Shown in pieces: positions 7,631-19,200 of a stretch of 64,000 bases of DNA. Made by a program: the position numbers and the translations under genes. The number at the start of each line of letters is the position of its first letter. Within the stretch, counting starts at the first letter, position 1. The stretch lies in NCBI RefSeq assembly GCF_004349265.1, contig NZ_SMFL01000014.1:62001-126000 (forward strand). Reading direction: 5' to 3'. The notes under the pieces are model-generated. The model searched no databases. It was not told the DNA's origin and was given only the letters and a program-made list of their open reading frames with translations. Source of the stretch: Dyadobacter psychrotolerans (GTDB lineage Bacteria; Bacteroidota; Bacteroidia; Cytophagales; Spirosomataceae).

Positions 7631-10189
7631 ATGAAAGACCTATACCAAACTGCGTTGACGGGATTGCTTATGCTATGTCTTAACATTTCAATCACGTCAG
7701 CTCAGACGACGATCGTGACAGGTGTAATGACGGACTCGTTATCCAGAGAAACACTTCCTTTTGGCTCGGTCTTAATTGTGGGTACAACCACTGGTGCGTT
7801 GGCAGACGATGATGGCAAGTTTTCCATCCGCGTAGAGGGTAAGCAGGCGAAAATTAGATTTGAATATATTGGCTACAAGACGGTTGAGAAAACTTTTACT
7901 GCGGGCGGCAATCCGGTTATGAATGTGAAGCTGGCAGTTAACACTGCCTTGCTGAAAGAGGTAACGGTTTTGGGAAAGTCCCGCTATAAAAACCGCAATA
8001 ACCCGGCAGTGGAACTGATAAGACAGGTAATTGATCATAAAAAAGAGAATCAGCCAAATGCATACGATTTTGTGCAGTATGAACAGTATGAGAAAGTCTC
8101 GTTTGCACTGAGTAATTTATCGCAGAATTTCAAGGAGCGCCGGATGTTCCGTAATTACCAGTTTCTTTTTCAACAGCAGGATTCTGCAACCATTGGTGGC
8201 AAAAACATTCTGCCTGCCTATCTTCAGGAAAAAATCTCTCAGGTTTACCTGCGCAAAAATCCTTCTTCAAAAAAGCAATTAATTCTGGCAGAAAACCGGG
8301 CTGAATACGATCCCAGGTTTGTGGATAATGAAGGTTTAAGTACTTATTTCAACCGGCTTTATGAAGATATCGATATTTATGCAAACAATATTTCTATTGT
8401 AACAAACCAGTTTCTCAGCCCGGTTGCCAGCAACGCACCCACCTTTTATAAATTCTTCATTCGGGACACAATCAAAACAAATCAGCCCTGGTTGATCGAG
8501 CTTGGATTTGTACCGCGCAATAAAACAGACCTGCTCTTTGAAGGAAAACTCTTTATCACACTTGACGGCCACTACGGCGTGCAGCATGCGTATCTGACAG
8601 TAAATAAATCCATTAATTTGAATTTTATGCGGGATCTGGAAGCGAAACTCGAGTTCGAAAGAAATTCGGACGGAAGATATCGCCAGGCTAAAAGAACACT
8701 GGCCATGGAATTTGCATTGGGTGAGAAAGGAGGCGGTCTGGTTGGACAAAGAGTGGTAACTTTCAAGAATTACCAGACTAACTTACCCGTTTCGGACACA
8801 GTCTTCAAAGGACCTTCGGAAACGGTTGTATACAGTACGATCGATCATAAAAACAATGCATATTGGGACAAAGCAAGACATATCCCCCTGGATAGAAATG
8901 AAAAGGAAATCTATCACAATGTAGATACGCTTCAAAGTATCTCTTCCTTCCGAAGAACCCTGGATATTACTACACTGCTGCTTGCAGGCTACAAGAGTTT
9001 CGGGCCTGTCGAGCTCGGACCGGTCAACACTTTTTACAGTTTCAATCCCGTGGAAGGTTTCAGGCTGCGGGTTGGAGGGCGCACCACGCCGCAATTCAAC
9101 AAACGAATGTACTTTGAAACATATGGCGCTTATGGATTTAAAGACCGGAAATGGAAGTATTTTGTAAGCGGATCCTATTCGCTCAACAACAAATCCATCT
9201 ATCATTTCCCGTTGCATTACCTCAGATTCAGCTATCAGCGTGATACAAAAATCCCGGGACAGGAATTGCAGTTTGTTCAGGAAGACAATTTTCTGCTTTC
9301 GTTTAAAAGGGGAAATAACGACCGGTGGCTCTACAACGACATTTATAAATTTGAATATGTCAGGGAATTTCAGACCAAATTTTCTTTCAAAGCAGGATTA
9401 ACCCAGTGGAAGCAGCAACCGGCCGGTAGCTTGGTTTACGAATACACCGATGCATCGGTTGACGGAAAAATCAGGGATCGCTTTCTTAACAACACGGAAG
9501 CCACCCTGGAACTACGATATGCGCCCAAAGAGCAATATTACCAGGGTAAAGTTTACCGCATTCCTATACCAAATAAATATCCTGTTTTCACTTTACGGTA
9601 TAATGCAGGTATAAAAGGAGTTTTTAACGGCGAGCACAGCTATCATAATTTCACAGGTAATATTGCAAGGCGATTTTTCCTGTCGCAGTTTGGCTATGCC
9701 GATGTGACGCTCGAAGGAGGCTATATCGCAGGAAGGAAAATACCCTTTCCGCTTCTGACCATTCACCGGGCCAACCAAACCTATGCTTATCAGCTCAATT
9801 CATACAACCTGATGAATTTTCTGGAATTTGTCAGTGATCGTTATGCAAGTGTCAATGCAGAGTATTATCTGAATGGCTTTCTATTCAACAAAATTCCATT
9901 ATTCAAAAAGCTTAAACTACGAGAGGTAGTTAGCTTTAAAGGGCTAATCGGCAACCTGCGCGAACATAATAATCCGGATATCAATCCTTCGCTGTACCAA
10001 TTCGCCGTAAATCCTGACGGTAGCCAGGCAACTTACACCCTGAATAATAAACCCTATTTTGAAGGCAGTGTCGGCATTGCTAATATTTTCAAAATTTTTC
10101 GGGTAGACCTGGTCAAACGTTTTAATTATTTGGATCATCCTGACGCTACGGAATGGGGTATCCGAACCAGATTTAAGCTAGATTTCTGA
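7631..10189 (+). CDS. DUF5686 / carboxypeptidase-like regulatory domain outer membrane protein
   Basis: 852 residues. A signal peptide ends at about residue 25 (ITSAQ). Residues about 27-110 form a carboxypeptidase-D regulatory-like beta-sandwich (TGVMTDSLSRETLPFGSVLI, then FEYIGYKTVEKTF). From about residue 120 the sequence fits the DUF5686 family (NPAVELIRQVIDHKKENQP), and the second half consists of amphipathic strands ending in FKLDF with a terminal Phe, as expected for an outer-membrane barrel. These proteins occur throughout Bacteroidota; their exact role is not established. The gene stands alone behind its own probable promoter. Confidence 0.85.
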   Translation: MKDLYQTALTGLLMLCLNISITSAQTTIVTGVMTDSLSRETLPFGSVLIVGTTTGALADDDGKFSIRVEGKQAKIRFEYIGYKTVEKTFTAGGNPVMNVKLAVNTALLKEVTVLGKSRYKNRNNPAVELIRQVIDHKKENQPNAYDFVQYEQYEKVSFALSNLSQNFKERRMFRNYQFLFQQQDSATIGGKNILPAYLQEKISQVYLRKNPSSKKQLILAENRAEYDPRFVDNEGLSTYFNRLYEDIDIYANNISIVTNQFLSPVASNAPTFYKFFIRDTIKTNQPWLIELGFVPRNKTDLLFEGKLFITLDGHYGVQHAYLTVNKSINLNFMRDLEAKLEFERNSDGRYRQAKRTLAMEFALGEKGGGLVGQRVVTFKNYQTNLPVSDTVFKGPSETVVYSTIDHKNNAYWDKARHIPLDRNEKEIYHNVDTLQSISSFRRTLDITTLLLAGYKSFGPVELGPVNTFYSFNPVEGFRLRVGGRTTPQFNKRMYFETYGAYGFKDRKWKYFVSGSYSLNNKSIYHFPLHYLRFSYQRDTKIPGQELQFVQEDNFLLSFKRGNNDRWLYNDIYKFEYVREFQTKFSFKAGLTQWKQQPAGSLVYEYTDASVDGKIRDRFLNNTEATLELRYAPKEQYYQGKVYRIPIPNKYPVFTLRYNAGIKGVFNGEHSYHNFTGNIARRFFLSQFGYADVTLEGGYIAGRKIPFPLLTIHRANQTYAYQLNSYNLMNFLEFVSDRYASVNAEYYLNGFLFNKIPLFKKLKLREVVSFKGLIGNLREHNNPDINPSLYQFAVNPDGSQATYTLNNKPYFEGSVGIANIFKIFRVDLVKRFNYLDHPDATEWGIRTRFKLDF

Positions 10190-10301
10190 CAGCAGATAAA
10201 CAAATATCGTGCTGACTTTGCATACTATTTTAACGAAGGGACGCTACCGGCGTCTGTCGCTCTATGCCCGCTGATATGATATCACCAATAAACCAGAAGT
10301 A

Positions 10302-11474
10302 ATGAGAAAGCAATTATTAATCAAAATTGTCGGTACCGTACCGATCACCTACCTGTTAGCCATTGCATTCCTGGCAGCATGTTCCAGGCCAGAAAAATCC
10401 CAGACCAAACAAGCTTTGGCAGTAATACCCGTCGTGAGTCTTAGTTCCGGTAGCGTTACAACCTACCAGGATTACCCGGCGAGCATCGAAGCTGTGGCCA
10501 ACGTTCAAATCAGGCCACAGGTCAACGGCTATATCGACCAGGTTTTTGTAGATGAAGGCGCTTTTGTCAAAAAAGGACAGATTCTGTTTAAAATCAATGA
10601 TCAGCCATACCGGGAGCAGTTAAACGCAGCAATTGCTAATTTGCATGCCGCAGAAGCTTCATTGCTCAGCGCGCAGATCGAAACAGATAAGCTCAAACCG
10701 CTTGTAGAAAACAAAGTAATAGCTGATTACCAGCTTAAAAGCGCAGACGCCACGCTGCAAATGGCAAAAGCAAGACTCGAACAGGCACAAACCGGCGTCG
10801 CCTCGGCAAACATTAATCTGGGATATACTTCGGTTAAAGCACCAGTCAGCGGTTATGTTGGCCGGTTAGTTAAAAAACAGGGAACGCTGGTGGCACCAAC
10901 AGATCCGGCAGCATTGGCTGAGTTGTCTGATGTTTCTGACCTGCGGGTCTATTTTTCACTGAGCGAACAGGATTTTATCAATTTTAAAGCACAATATCCG
11001 GGCAACTCCCTGGGTGAAAAAATCAACCGGGTCCCAAAAATTGACCTCATTCTTTCAGATGAAAGCATATTCACTCAAAAAGGAAAATTGGACATGTTTG
11101 ATGGACAGTTTGACAAAAATACAGGCGCTATTACCGTAAGGGCAACTTTCCCCAATCAACAGGGATTGCTTCGTTCAGGCAATACAGGCAAAATCAGATT
11201 GGGCCTGATGCATGCTGATGCCGTGATGGTTCCCACCGCTGCCACGACAGAGATACAGGATAAAATATTTGTTTTCGCCCTGGATGAGAAAAATAAACTC
11301 AGCAGACAAGCCATTGAAATTATTGGCAGAAGTGGCAGTAATTATCTGGTAAAAGATGGATTGAAGGCCGGCGACCGGATTGTCATCAGCGGCATGGACC
11401 ATCTGCAGGAAGGTCAGATCATCCAGCCGGAAATTAAAAAACCGCATAACGATACACGTACCGCTTTCAAATAA
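10302..11474 (+). CDS. RND efflux periplasmic adaptor (AcrA/MexA type)
   Basis: 390 residues. Lipobox LAAC places the lipidated cysteine at residue 27. The lipoyl half-motif ASIEAVANVQIRPQVNGYIDQ starts near residue 62, followed by the hairpin (about 105-165), the return lipoyl half (VKAPVSGYVGRLVKKQGTLV), the beta-barrel and a membrane-proximal domain (GLKAGDRIVISGMDHLQEGQ). This is the order of MexA/AcrA adaptors. It is the first gene of a three-gene RND operon, 8 bases before the pump gene. Confidence 0.92.
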   Translation: MRKQLLIKIVGTVPITYLLAIAFLAACSRPEKSQTKQALAVIPVVSLSSGSVTTYQDYPASIEAVANVQIRPQVNGYIDQVFVDEGAFVKKGQILFKINDQPYREQLNAAIANLHAAEASLLSAQIETDKLKPLVENKVIADYQLKSADATLQMAKARLEQAQTGVASANINLGYTSVKAPVSGYVGRLVKKQGTLVAPTDPAALAELSDVSDLRVYFSLSEQDFINFKAQYPGNSLGEKINRVPKIDLILSDESIFTQKGKLDMFDGQFDKNTGAITVRATFPNQQGLLRSGNTGKIRLGLMHADAVMVPTAATTEIQDKIFVFALDEKNKLSRQAIEIIGRSGSNYLVKDGLKAGDRIVISGMDHLQEGQIIQPEIKKPHNDTRTAFK

Positions 11475-11482
11475 AATTTATT

Positions 11483-14400
11483 ATGATCAAAAAATTTATA
11501 GACCGGCCCGTACTCGCTACCGTTATTTCGGTGATCCTGGTTATTCTTGGCTTACTCGGGCTTAAAAGTCTGCCTCTTCAACAATTTCCGGATATCGCGC
11601 CGCCAGCCGTACTCGTTACAGCAGTTTACCCCGGTGCCAATGCGGAAACCGTGCTCCGATCAGTTGCCCCCGCTATTGAAGAGTCCATCAATGGCGTTGA
11701 AGGTATGACCTACATGAGCTCAACGGCCAGCAATGACGGCTCACTTGCCATCACCGTTTACTTCAAACTGGGCACCAACCCCGATCAGGCAGCAGTCAAT
11801 GTTCAGAACCGGGTAGCTCAGGCCACCAGCAAATTGCCGGCGGAAGTAATTCAACAGGGAATCAACACAGCCAAGCAGCAAAACAGTCTGATCATGGTGC
11901 TCAACCTATATTCTGAAAATGGAAAGTCCTACGATCAGACATTTCTGGCCAACTATGCCCAGATCAATCTTGTACCGGCCATAAAACGCATTCCCGGTGT
12001 CGGACAGGCCATTGTGCTTGGTTCCAGTCAGGATTATTCCATGCGCGTCTGGCTGAATCCTGCTCAGATGGCAACCTACAATTTAACGCCGGCGGACGTC
12101 AGCGCTGCCATTCAGGACAAAAACCTCGAATCCGCCCCTGGCAGGTTTGGCGAAAACAGTGAGGAATCTTTCGAATACGTCATCAAATACAAAGGCAAGC
12201 TCAATAAGCCCGAGCAATATGAGAACATTGCCATTCGGGCCAATGCAGACGGCTCTGTGCTCAGACTGAAAGATGTGGCGCGGATTGAATTCGGCTCTTA
12301 TTCTTACGGAAGTAAAGCGCGCGTAAAAGGACATCAGGCCCTTCCCATCGGAATTTTTCAGCTGGCCGGCTCCAACTCCAATCAGATACAAATCGCAATA
12401 AACGCGTTTCTGGAAAAGTCTTCTAAGGATTTCCCGAAAGATGTAAAATATCTGATCATGTACAATACCAAAGACTCCCTGGATCAATCCATTTCCCAGG
12501 TTCAGCATACACTACTGGAAGCTTTTGTACTGGTCTTTATTGTTGTATTCCTTTTTCTTCAGGATTTCCGCTCTACGCTCATTCCTGCCATAGCGGTGCC
12601 CGTCGCCATTTTGGGAACATTCTTCTTTATGTCCTTTTTTGGGTTTACAATTAACCTGCTTACTCTTTTTGCACTGATCCTGGCTATCGGGATTGTCGTC
12701 GATGATGCCATAGTCGTTGTGGAGGCAGTGCATGCAAAAATGCAGTTCGAACACATGCCGCCCAAAGAAGCAACCGTTTCCGCCATGAGCGAAATTACCG
12801 GCGCAATCATTTCCATCACACTGGTTATGGCAGCGGTGTTTTTACCGGTCGGGTTTCTGGAAGGCTCCACAGGCGTCTTCTACCGGCAGTTCGCATTTAC
12901 ACTGGCCATCGCCATTGTTATTTCTGCTGTTAATGCTTTGACACTCAGCCCTGCCCTTGCTGCTTTATTTCTTAAATCAAATCACAAACAAGCAAACGGA
13001 AGGGTTAAAAAATTAACCTATAAGGAAAAGTTTTTTGCCGGTTTCAATTCCGGCTTTGATAAGCTTACTTCCAAATACACCGGAAGTCTTCACTATCTGA
13101 TCCGGTTTAAATGGCTCAGTCTTGGAGGACTGGCAATGGTGATACTAGCTACCGTATGGATGGTTAACCGTACGCCAACAGGGTTTATTCCTGCCGAAGA
13201 TCAGGGATTTATTGCGATATCTTTATCGATGCCCGCTGGCGCATCATTGGATAGAACCGACAAAGTGATGGCACAAGCTGAAAAATTACTGGCATCTGTC
13301 GATGCATCGAAAACTGTACTGGTCGTGGGCGGATTTAATTTCTTCACACAGTCTACCAGCCCATCAGCCGGTGTTTCCTTCATACTTTTAAAGCCAACAG
13401 AGCAGCGTGGCGATGTTAAAGACATCAATGCGATTGTCGACATTGTTCGCACCAAATTATCTACCATTCAAGGCGCTGATTTTTTTGTATTCACTTTTCC
13501 AACTGTTCCTGGTTTCAGCAATGTCGATGGGCTGGACATTGTCCTGCAGGACAAGACAGGTGGTAAGCTGGATAAATTCAGTGGCATTAGCAGCAACTTT
13601 ATCGGAGAGCTTATGAAGCAACCTGAAATCGGAGTAGCATTCACCACATTCAGAGCTGACTACCCACAGCTTGAAATGGAGATAGACAACATGAAAGCAG
13701 AGCAATTAAGTGTCAGCACCAAGGATATTCTGGCTACCATGCAAGGATACTTTGGCAGTGCCCAAGCCTCAGACTTTAATCGTTTCGGAAAATACTACCG
13801 GGTAATGGTTCAAGCAGACAAAAAAGACAGGGCCAATCCCGCTTCAATGGATGGCATATTGGTCAAAAATAAGCTTGGGAGTATGGTTCCCCTTAACACG
13901 CTTGTGAAATTTAAAAGGGTTTACGGATCAGAAACTGCATCCAGATATAATTTGTTTAATTCCATCAGCATCACTGCTATACCCAAGCCCGGGCACAGCT
14001 CGGGAGATGCCATCAAAGTAATACAACGGGTTGCTGCCAGCCAGCTTCCTTCGGGTTATGCATTCGAATTTTCAGGACAAACCCGCGAAGAAATTGCCTC
14101 AGGAGGCCAGTCTGCAATTATATTTGGTTTAAGCCTGGTGTTTATATACTTTCTGCTTTCTGCCCAATACGAAAGCTACATCCTTCCGTTTGCGGTCATC
14201 CTTTCGATTCCCACAGGTATTCTTGGTGTGTTTTTGTCAATTGGTCTGACAGGTATCGAAAACAATATTTATGTACAGGTTGCATTGATTATGCTCGTTG
14301 GATTATTGGCCAAGAACGCCATTCTGATCGTTGAATTTGCAGTCCAGCGCCGCCATTCCGGTCTTTCCTTAAAGGATTCCGCTATCGAAGCTGCCCGGCT

Positions 14401-14662
14401 TCGCATCAGGCCCATTGTGATGACATCCATTGCATTTGTAGCTGGATTAATTCCGATGATGTCAGCCAGCGGTCCGTCGGCCCAGGGCAACCATTCGATC
14501 AGTATCGGTGCAGCGGGTGGAATGATTTCAGGGGTAATTCTGGGGCTGTTGATCATACCCGTTCTGTTCGTCGTTTTCCAGGCATTACAGGAAAAAATCT
14601 CAGGAAAACCTAAGCCTTACATTGATCCGTTAGCAGATCAATATAAGCTGAGCGCTGTGTAA
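11483..14662 (+). CDS. RND multidrug efflux pump, HAE1 family (AcrB-like)
   Basis: 1059 residues, full length for the HAE1 family. Residues 1-30 (FIDRPVLATVISVILVILG) form the first membrane helix. The proton-relay aspartates in helix 4 are D407 and D408 (GIVVDDAIVVVEA), the same numbers as in AcrB; the conserved Lys of helix 10 lies in GLLAKNAILIVEFA. Two large periplasmic loops are present. The pump exports lipophilic compounds by proton antiport together with the adaptor in front and the outer-membrane factor behind. Substrate range cannot be predicted. Confidence 0.95.
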   Translation: MIKKFIDRPVLATVISVILVILGLLGLKSLPLQQFPDIAPPAVLVTAVYPGANAETVLRSVAPAIEESINGVEGMTYMSSTASNDGSLAITVYFKLGTNPDQAAVNVQNRVAQATSKLPAEVIQQGINTAKQQNSLIMVLNLYSENGKSYDQTFLANYAQINLVPAIKRIPGVGQAIVLGSSQDYSMRVWLNPAQMATYNLTPADVSAAIQDKNLESAPGRFGENSEESFEYVIKYKGKLNKPEQYENIAIRANADGSVLRLKDVARIEFGSYSYGSKARVKGHQALPIGIFQLAGSNSNQIQIAINAFLEKSSKDFPKDVKYLIMYNTKDSLDQSISQVQHTLLEAFVLVFIVVFLFLQDFRSTLIPAIAVPVAILGTFFFMSFFGFTINLLTLFALILAIGIVVDDAIVVVEAVHAKMQFEHMPPKEATVSAMSEITGAIISITLVMAAVFLPVGFLEGSTGVFYRQFAFTLAIAIVISAVNALTLSPALAALFLKSNHKQANGRVKKLTYKEKFFAGFNSGFDKLTSKYTGSLHYLIRFKWLSLGGLAMVILATVWMVNRTPTGFIPAEDQGFIAISLSMPAGASLDRTDKVMAQAEKLLASVDASKTVLVVGGFNFFTQSTSPSAGVSFILLKPTEQRGDVKDINAIVDIVRTKLSTIQGADFFVFTFPTVPGFSNVDGLDIVLQDKTGGKLDKFSGISSNFIGELMKQPEIGVAFTTFRADYPQLEMEIDNMKAEQLSVSTKDILATMQGYFGSAQASDFNRFGKYYRVMVQADKKDRANPASMDGILVKNKLGSMVPLNTLVKFKRVYGSETASRYNLFNSISITAIPKPGHSSGDAIKVIQRVAASQLPSGYAFEFSGQTREEIASGGQSAIIFGLSLVFIYFLLSAQYESYILPFAVILSIPTGILGVFLSIGLTGIENNIYVQVALIMLVGLLAKNAILIVEFAVQRRHSGLSLKDSAIEAARLRIRPIVMTSIAFVAGLIPMMSASGPSAQGNHSISIGAAGGMISGVILGLLIIPVLFVVFQALQEKISGKPKPYIDPLADQYKLSAV

Positions 14663-14727
14663 CAAAGCACTTTCAGGCCGCTCTAAAAAGGCGGACCAAT
14701 AATTTTTTACGCTTTAAAGAAATCCAG

Positions 14728-16137
14728 ATGAAAAAAAATATAACAAGACTTCTTTTTCTGTTGATCCTGGTGGCAGGCAGTTGCAAAATATCCAAAGAAG
14801 CTCCGAAAGAGACTGCGACTTTACCCAACCATTTTCGCGGCCAATCCGGTCAGGATACCTCAAGCATTGCGGACCTTCCGTGGAATATGTTTTTTACTGA
14901 CACCATCCTTCAAAGACTCGTTACCGCTGCAATCGAAAAAAATTATGATATGCAGATTGCCCTGAGCAATATTGAAGCTGCTCAGCTTTTATTTGGTCAG
15001 GTAAGGTTCAATTATCTCCCACAGGCCAGTTTACAAATCAGTGCCAACAGCAGCCGTCCATCAGACAACAGTCTGAATGGTTTAAGTCTCAATGAATTTC
15101 TGGGATCAAGCCACATTGAAGATTACACGGCCGCAGTAAACGTGTCCTGGGAGGCAGATTTCTGGGGCAAAATAAAAAATCAGCAGAAGTCAGCACTTGC
15201 AGGTTACCTGCAAACATTGGAAGCCAGAAAAGCAGTCCAGACCCAAATTGTTTCTTCCGTTACCAAAGGATTTTACAATCTGATGATGCTTGACGCACAG
15301 CTGGCCATCGCACGAAAAAATGTCGTGCTCAATGACAGTACCCTGCAGATTATCAGGCTTCAGTTCAATGCAGGACAGGTCAGCTCACTCGCCGTTCAGC
15401 AGGCGCAGGCACAACAACAGCTTGCAGCACAGCTAATCCCTCAGTTTGAGCAGGGAATTCACATTCAGGAAAATGCTTTAAAAATACTGGCAGGAGATCT
15501 GCCTGGCCCTATTGACCGGTATCTTACCTTTGATCAGTTAACGATTCCTGAAAAATTAACGTCAGGATTGCCTGCCGGGATCGTCAGCCGCAGGCCCGAT
15601 GTGAAAAGCCGTGAGCTGGCCCTGCTTAACGCGGCTGCGAACATTGGCATAACCAAAGCAAATATGTATCCGGCGCTCAGAATTACAGCAAGCGGTGGTA
15701 TCAACTCCATTATGGCCAGTAACTGGTTTAATATACCTGCTTCCCTTTTCGGTGTGGTCGGCGGCAGTGTGATTCAGCCTGTATTTCAGCAAAAAAGACT
15801 CCGGACACAATACGAAGTAGCTCAGCTCGAACAGCAGCGTGCGGTGGCTGAATTCAGAAAATCCGTCTTAAACGCTGTTGGAGAAACCTCCGATGCATTG
15901 GTAAGAATAGAAAAGCTTAAAATGCAGGAAGACATCGCGCTGCTGCGTACACAAAACCTGAATTTGGCTACCAGAAATGCCAGCATGCTCTTTCAAAATG
16001 GCATGGCTAATTACCTGGAAGTGATCACAGCACAGGGAAATGTACTTGAAAGCGAGCTAACACTGACCAGTATTAAAAGAGACCGGTTTCATGCTGTTAC
16101 GGATTTATACGCAGCACTTGGTGGAGGCTGGAAATAA
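14728..16137 (+). CDS. NodT/OprM-family outer membrane efflux lipoprotein
   Basis: 469 residues. Lipobox VAGSC gives a lipidated Cys19. The mature part has two outer-membrane-efflux repeats (about 50-255 and 265-465), with typical signatures such as DLPWNMFFTDTILQRLVTAA, VSWEADFWGKIKNQ and GIVSRRPDVKSRELALLNAA. These match the NodT/OprM branch of outer-membrane factors. It is the last gene of the RND operon, 65 bases after the pump, and a strong hairpin follows it. Confidence 0.92.
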   Translation: MKKNITRLLFLLILVAGSCKISKEAPKETATLPNHFRGQSGQDTSSIADLPWNMFFTDTILQRLVTAAIEKNYDMQIALSNIEAAQLLFGQVRFNYLPQASLQISANSSRPSDNSLNGLSLNEFLGSSHIEDYTAAVNVSWEADFWGKIKNQQKSALAGYLQTLEARKAVQTQIVSSVTKGFYNLMMLDAQLAIARKNVVLNDSTLQIIRLQFNAGQVSSLAVQQAQAQQQLAAQLIPQFEQGIHIQENALKILAGDLPGPIDRYLTFDQLTIPEKLTSGLPAGIVSRRPDVKSRELALLNAAANIGITKANMYPALRITASGGINSIMASNWFNIPASLFGVVGGSVIQPVFQQKRLRTQYEVAQLEQQRAVAEFRKSVLNAVGETSDALVRIEKLKMQEDIALLRTQNLNLATRNASMLFQNGMANYLEVITAQGNVLESELTLTSIKRDRFHAVTDLYAALGGGWK

Positions 16138-16188
16138 CGAATATTTAGTAAACATTTTTAAAACAAACTTAACCAACCTATTTAAGAC

Positions 16189-16226
16189 GACATCCCAAAG
16201 AAGCGCTAGATGCTGTTTGGGATGTC
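16189..16226. terminator. Hairpin between convergent genes
   Basis: A perfect 11-bp inverted repeat (GACATCCCAAA at 16189-16199, TTTGGGATGTC at 16216-16226) with a 16-base loop lies between the RND operon and the convergent metallophosphoesterase gene. The tail is only moderately T-rich, so termination strength is uncertain; the position fits a bidirectional terminator. Confidence 0.6.
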
Positions 16227-16283
16227 ATCGTTTGTTAAGATATTGATACGCTATCCAGCTAACCAAAACTTGCTTTACATATA

Positions 16284-19200
16284 TTACCGGAAAAAACTCC
16301 CAACCGAAATCATTAATAAAAGTGATTCTTCTTTGGAAGAGCCGGCACTGATGTTAAAGGCAAACTGCTCTCTGAACGGTGTAACATAAAAGCCTGCTCC
16401 ATAACCTTTGTGCCAGTATTTTGCATTGCCTGGCCGCTCATCACTCCAGACCTGACCCAGGTCATAGAATCCTCTGACTCCTATTTTAAGCGGAACAAAT
16501 GAGTTTGTTGTTTGGGTAAGCTGATATCTTAACTCAGTATTCAAAAAAGCTTTGGATTCTCCTGTAAACCGGTTTCTTCGGTACCCATGCAGATCGTTAA
16601 GCTGCCCAAGAGAGAACAATTTATAAAACGGAAGTTGTCCCTTGGTAAGCCCTGCTCCCAGCCTGATGCCCAGTGTCAGCGGATTTTTATTGTAGGTGGA
16701 AAGATACTGTTCCAGCTCAACTTCTGAAATCGATGCTACTTTCTTGCCTGAATCAGATACATGACCGATATGCTGGCTTAGTTTCAATAGAAACCCTCTT
16801 TCCGGCAAAGCAACTCTATCCCGCAGATCCAAACGCAATGCACCTTTGGCAAAAATAAGATGAAGTTTGTCTGCGCCAAAAATGTCCGGATGATCCGCCA
16901 GATAACTATCGTTTCTTTTAATACCTTCATCTCTTTCGTAATCAATGGTCAGCTCTGCGCCACTTTTTTTCCAGAATGTCTGTGTGATTCCTGCAAATGC
17001 GTATAATGAATTATACTGCGTGCGGTAATAGTTTGCCGACCGCTCGGTATCGTTGGGTGTATCGTTACCAATACCAAAAAAGTAATTGTAGTTTAAAGGC
17101 CTTGAAACACCCATTCCGGAGATCACATCCCATTTACCCACAAGCTGACGAAATTGATTGGCATAGCTGAAATCGTAATTTCCTTTTACACTGACTGATG
17201 CCCGAAACATATGCCTGGCGCTGAAATCGGGTTTTGAGAAGTTCTGTCTTGTAAAAGTAACTCCTGTATGAATGGCCGCACCTACAAATGGGTTATAAGT
17301 AAACAAGGCAATCGGCATGTAAGTATTATAGACAAAAGCATTGCGGTTGTAATCATATAAGGCGTCATTTTTAGGTTTGACCACCTTTAACTCCTTTCCT
17401 TTCTCCGTTGCCGTGTCCTCTGAGATGTCATACAGTAAAGTTTTTTTGCTTTTTCCGGCTACCACTGATCCATCTGCGACACTGTCATGGCCGCTTCCAC
17501 TTACAATCCTTAACAATATGGACTCTTTCGCCTCGCCGCTTACATCAAAAATATCATCATCGGCTAAACCAAACAGGCGGATTTCCCTGGTCTGATCGGG
17601 CAGAAATATTCTGTGATAATATATTTTAGAAAGATCCGGATTTTTCTTCTTATCATAACCGCAAACCGTCACATCAACCGATCCATCCGACTGACGAATT
17701 ACCTTGAAGTATTCCTTCTTATTGGACCCAACCACATCTACCTGCCGGGCAATCAAACGGTAATGCCCCTTTGCATACAAAGCAAGATCGTTAAGCCTGA
17801 TTTTCAGTTTCCGCTCAATCTCCTTTCCGTTTTTGTCATATATTTCCGGGGGCATATTTTTAACGGCTTCCTCAATATCCTGATTCGTAATTTTATGTTG
17901 TATTGATTTTGCAGCATCCACCCAATCCTGCTCTGTCAGTTCATTTCCTACAAAGCGATCAAGATGCCTTGCCTGCCACATCAAACTTCTCAGGCCATGC
18001 ACTTTTTCACCAAAATTCTCTCCGTTGGGAACGCCCCATTCCCGGTCGGCAATCCAGGGGATAATACTGTCCCAACGGGAAAATGCATGATCGCGATCGC
18101 GGGGAACCGGACGAAAAACTTCACCCCTGCCATCTTTAAATCCTGCCCATTTCCAGTTATCCTCATGTTTGCTCCAGTCGCCGATCCAAAGGTCAAATAT
18201 TCTGGCCCTGGCAAATTCGTTTTTTTCAATGCGATTGTCGTGATCCTGATAAAGTTTACCAAACATCTTAAAACTCTTTTCAATATCAGTGGCCCTGGCA
18301 AAAATTTTGTTTTTTTGAATCTTGTCAGTCGGCCTTTCTTCAAGCATACCAAATAAATTCGCGTAATCCTTTCTGAACAAACCCATTTTAGTGTCATCCG
18401 GCAATACAAAGAGTTCCGGTGCTGCGTGCAGAATTCCCACTTTCTCCAGTAACGGTGAGACAGCCATGGCGCCATAGGGCTGCTGCGTAGAAGTCTGGTC
18501 TTTGAGCACATCAGCAACGACTGTCCCACGTAATTCGTATCCCAATGCACGGTAAGGATCTTTATTGACGGACCTGAAAACATATTCCTTGCCATCTTCC
18601 GCTTCCATTTTCAAAGAGGTGGTTTGCCTGCCGCCACCTTTGCCAATTACTTTTAGTCCCCGGCGGGTGGTGTCCATATCAAGATATGGCACTTTAACCG
18701 GCTCTGTCCACGAAGACCGGTAGTGCCGGCCGAGCCACAGTTGTTTAAACCAGCCGCTTGCATATTCTGCTCCAGCGGCTATTCTAACAGACTTCTGTAG
18801 TGCTAATGAATGGATTTTTTCTGCCTCGACAGCCACGGGCTTACAGGGTTGAAACAATGTATTTTTATTGCTTCCTTTCCGCTCAACACAAGGAGAGTCC
18901 ATCAGCAAACCGGATTGTCCCGGTAATTGCTTATCCCCAGCCAGGTTAATTTCTTTATAACCGACTGCACCGTCTCCACTATAGGTAATTTCCATAAATC
19001 CCCGACTGCCCCAGGCAAGCGGCTCATGCCTGCTCTTTGAGACATAACCCCCACCTGCCAGTGCGCCGCTGTTGATGTAAAAATTGTTTCCCGCCTTTTG
19101 GATCGACTAATTTTGTTCGTGACCGGAAGCAAAAATCAACGACGAATAATCGTGAAGCACATTGCTGAGCCGCTGTCTGAAAACATCAAATTGCGCATTG

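Noticed and set aside
18902..19132. 76-codon frame bridging the TAG in the phosphoesterase gene
   Set aside because: It is in another frame; the true frame continues directly across the TAG, so no frameshift is needed.
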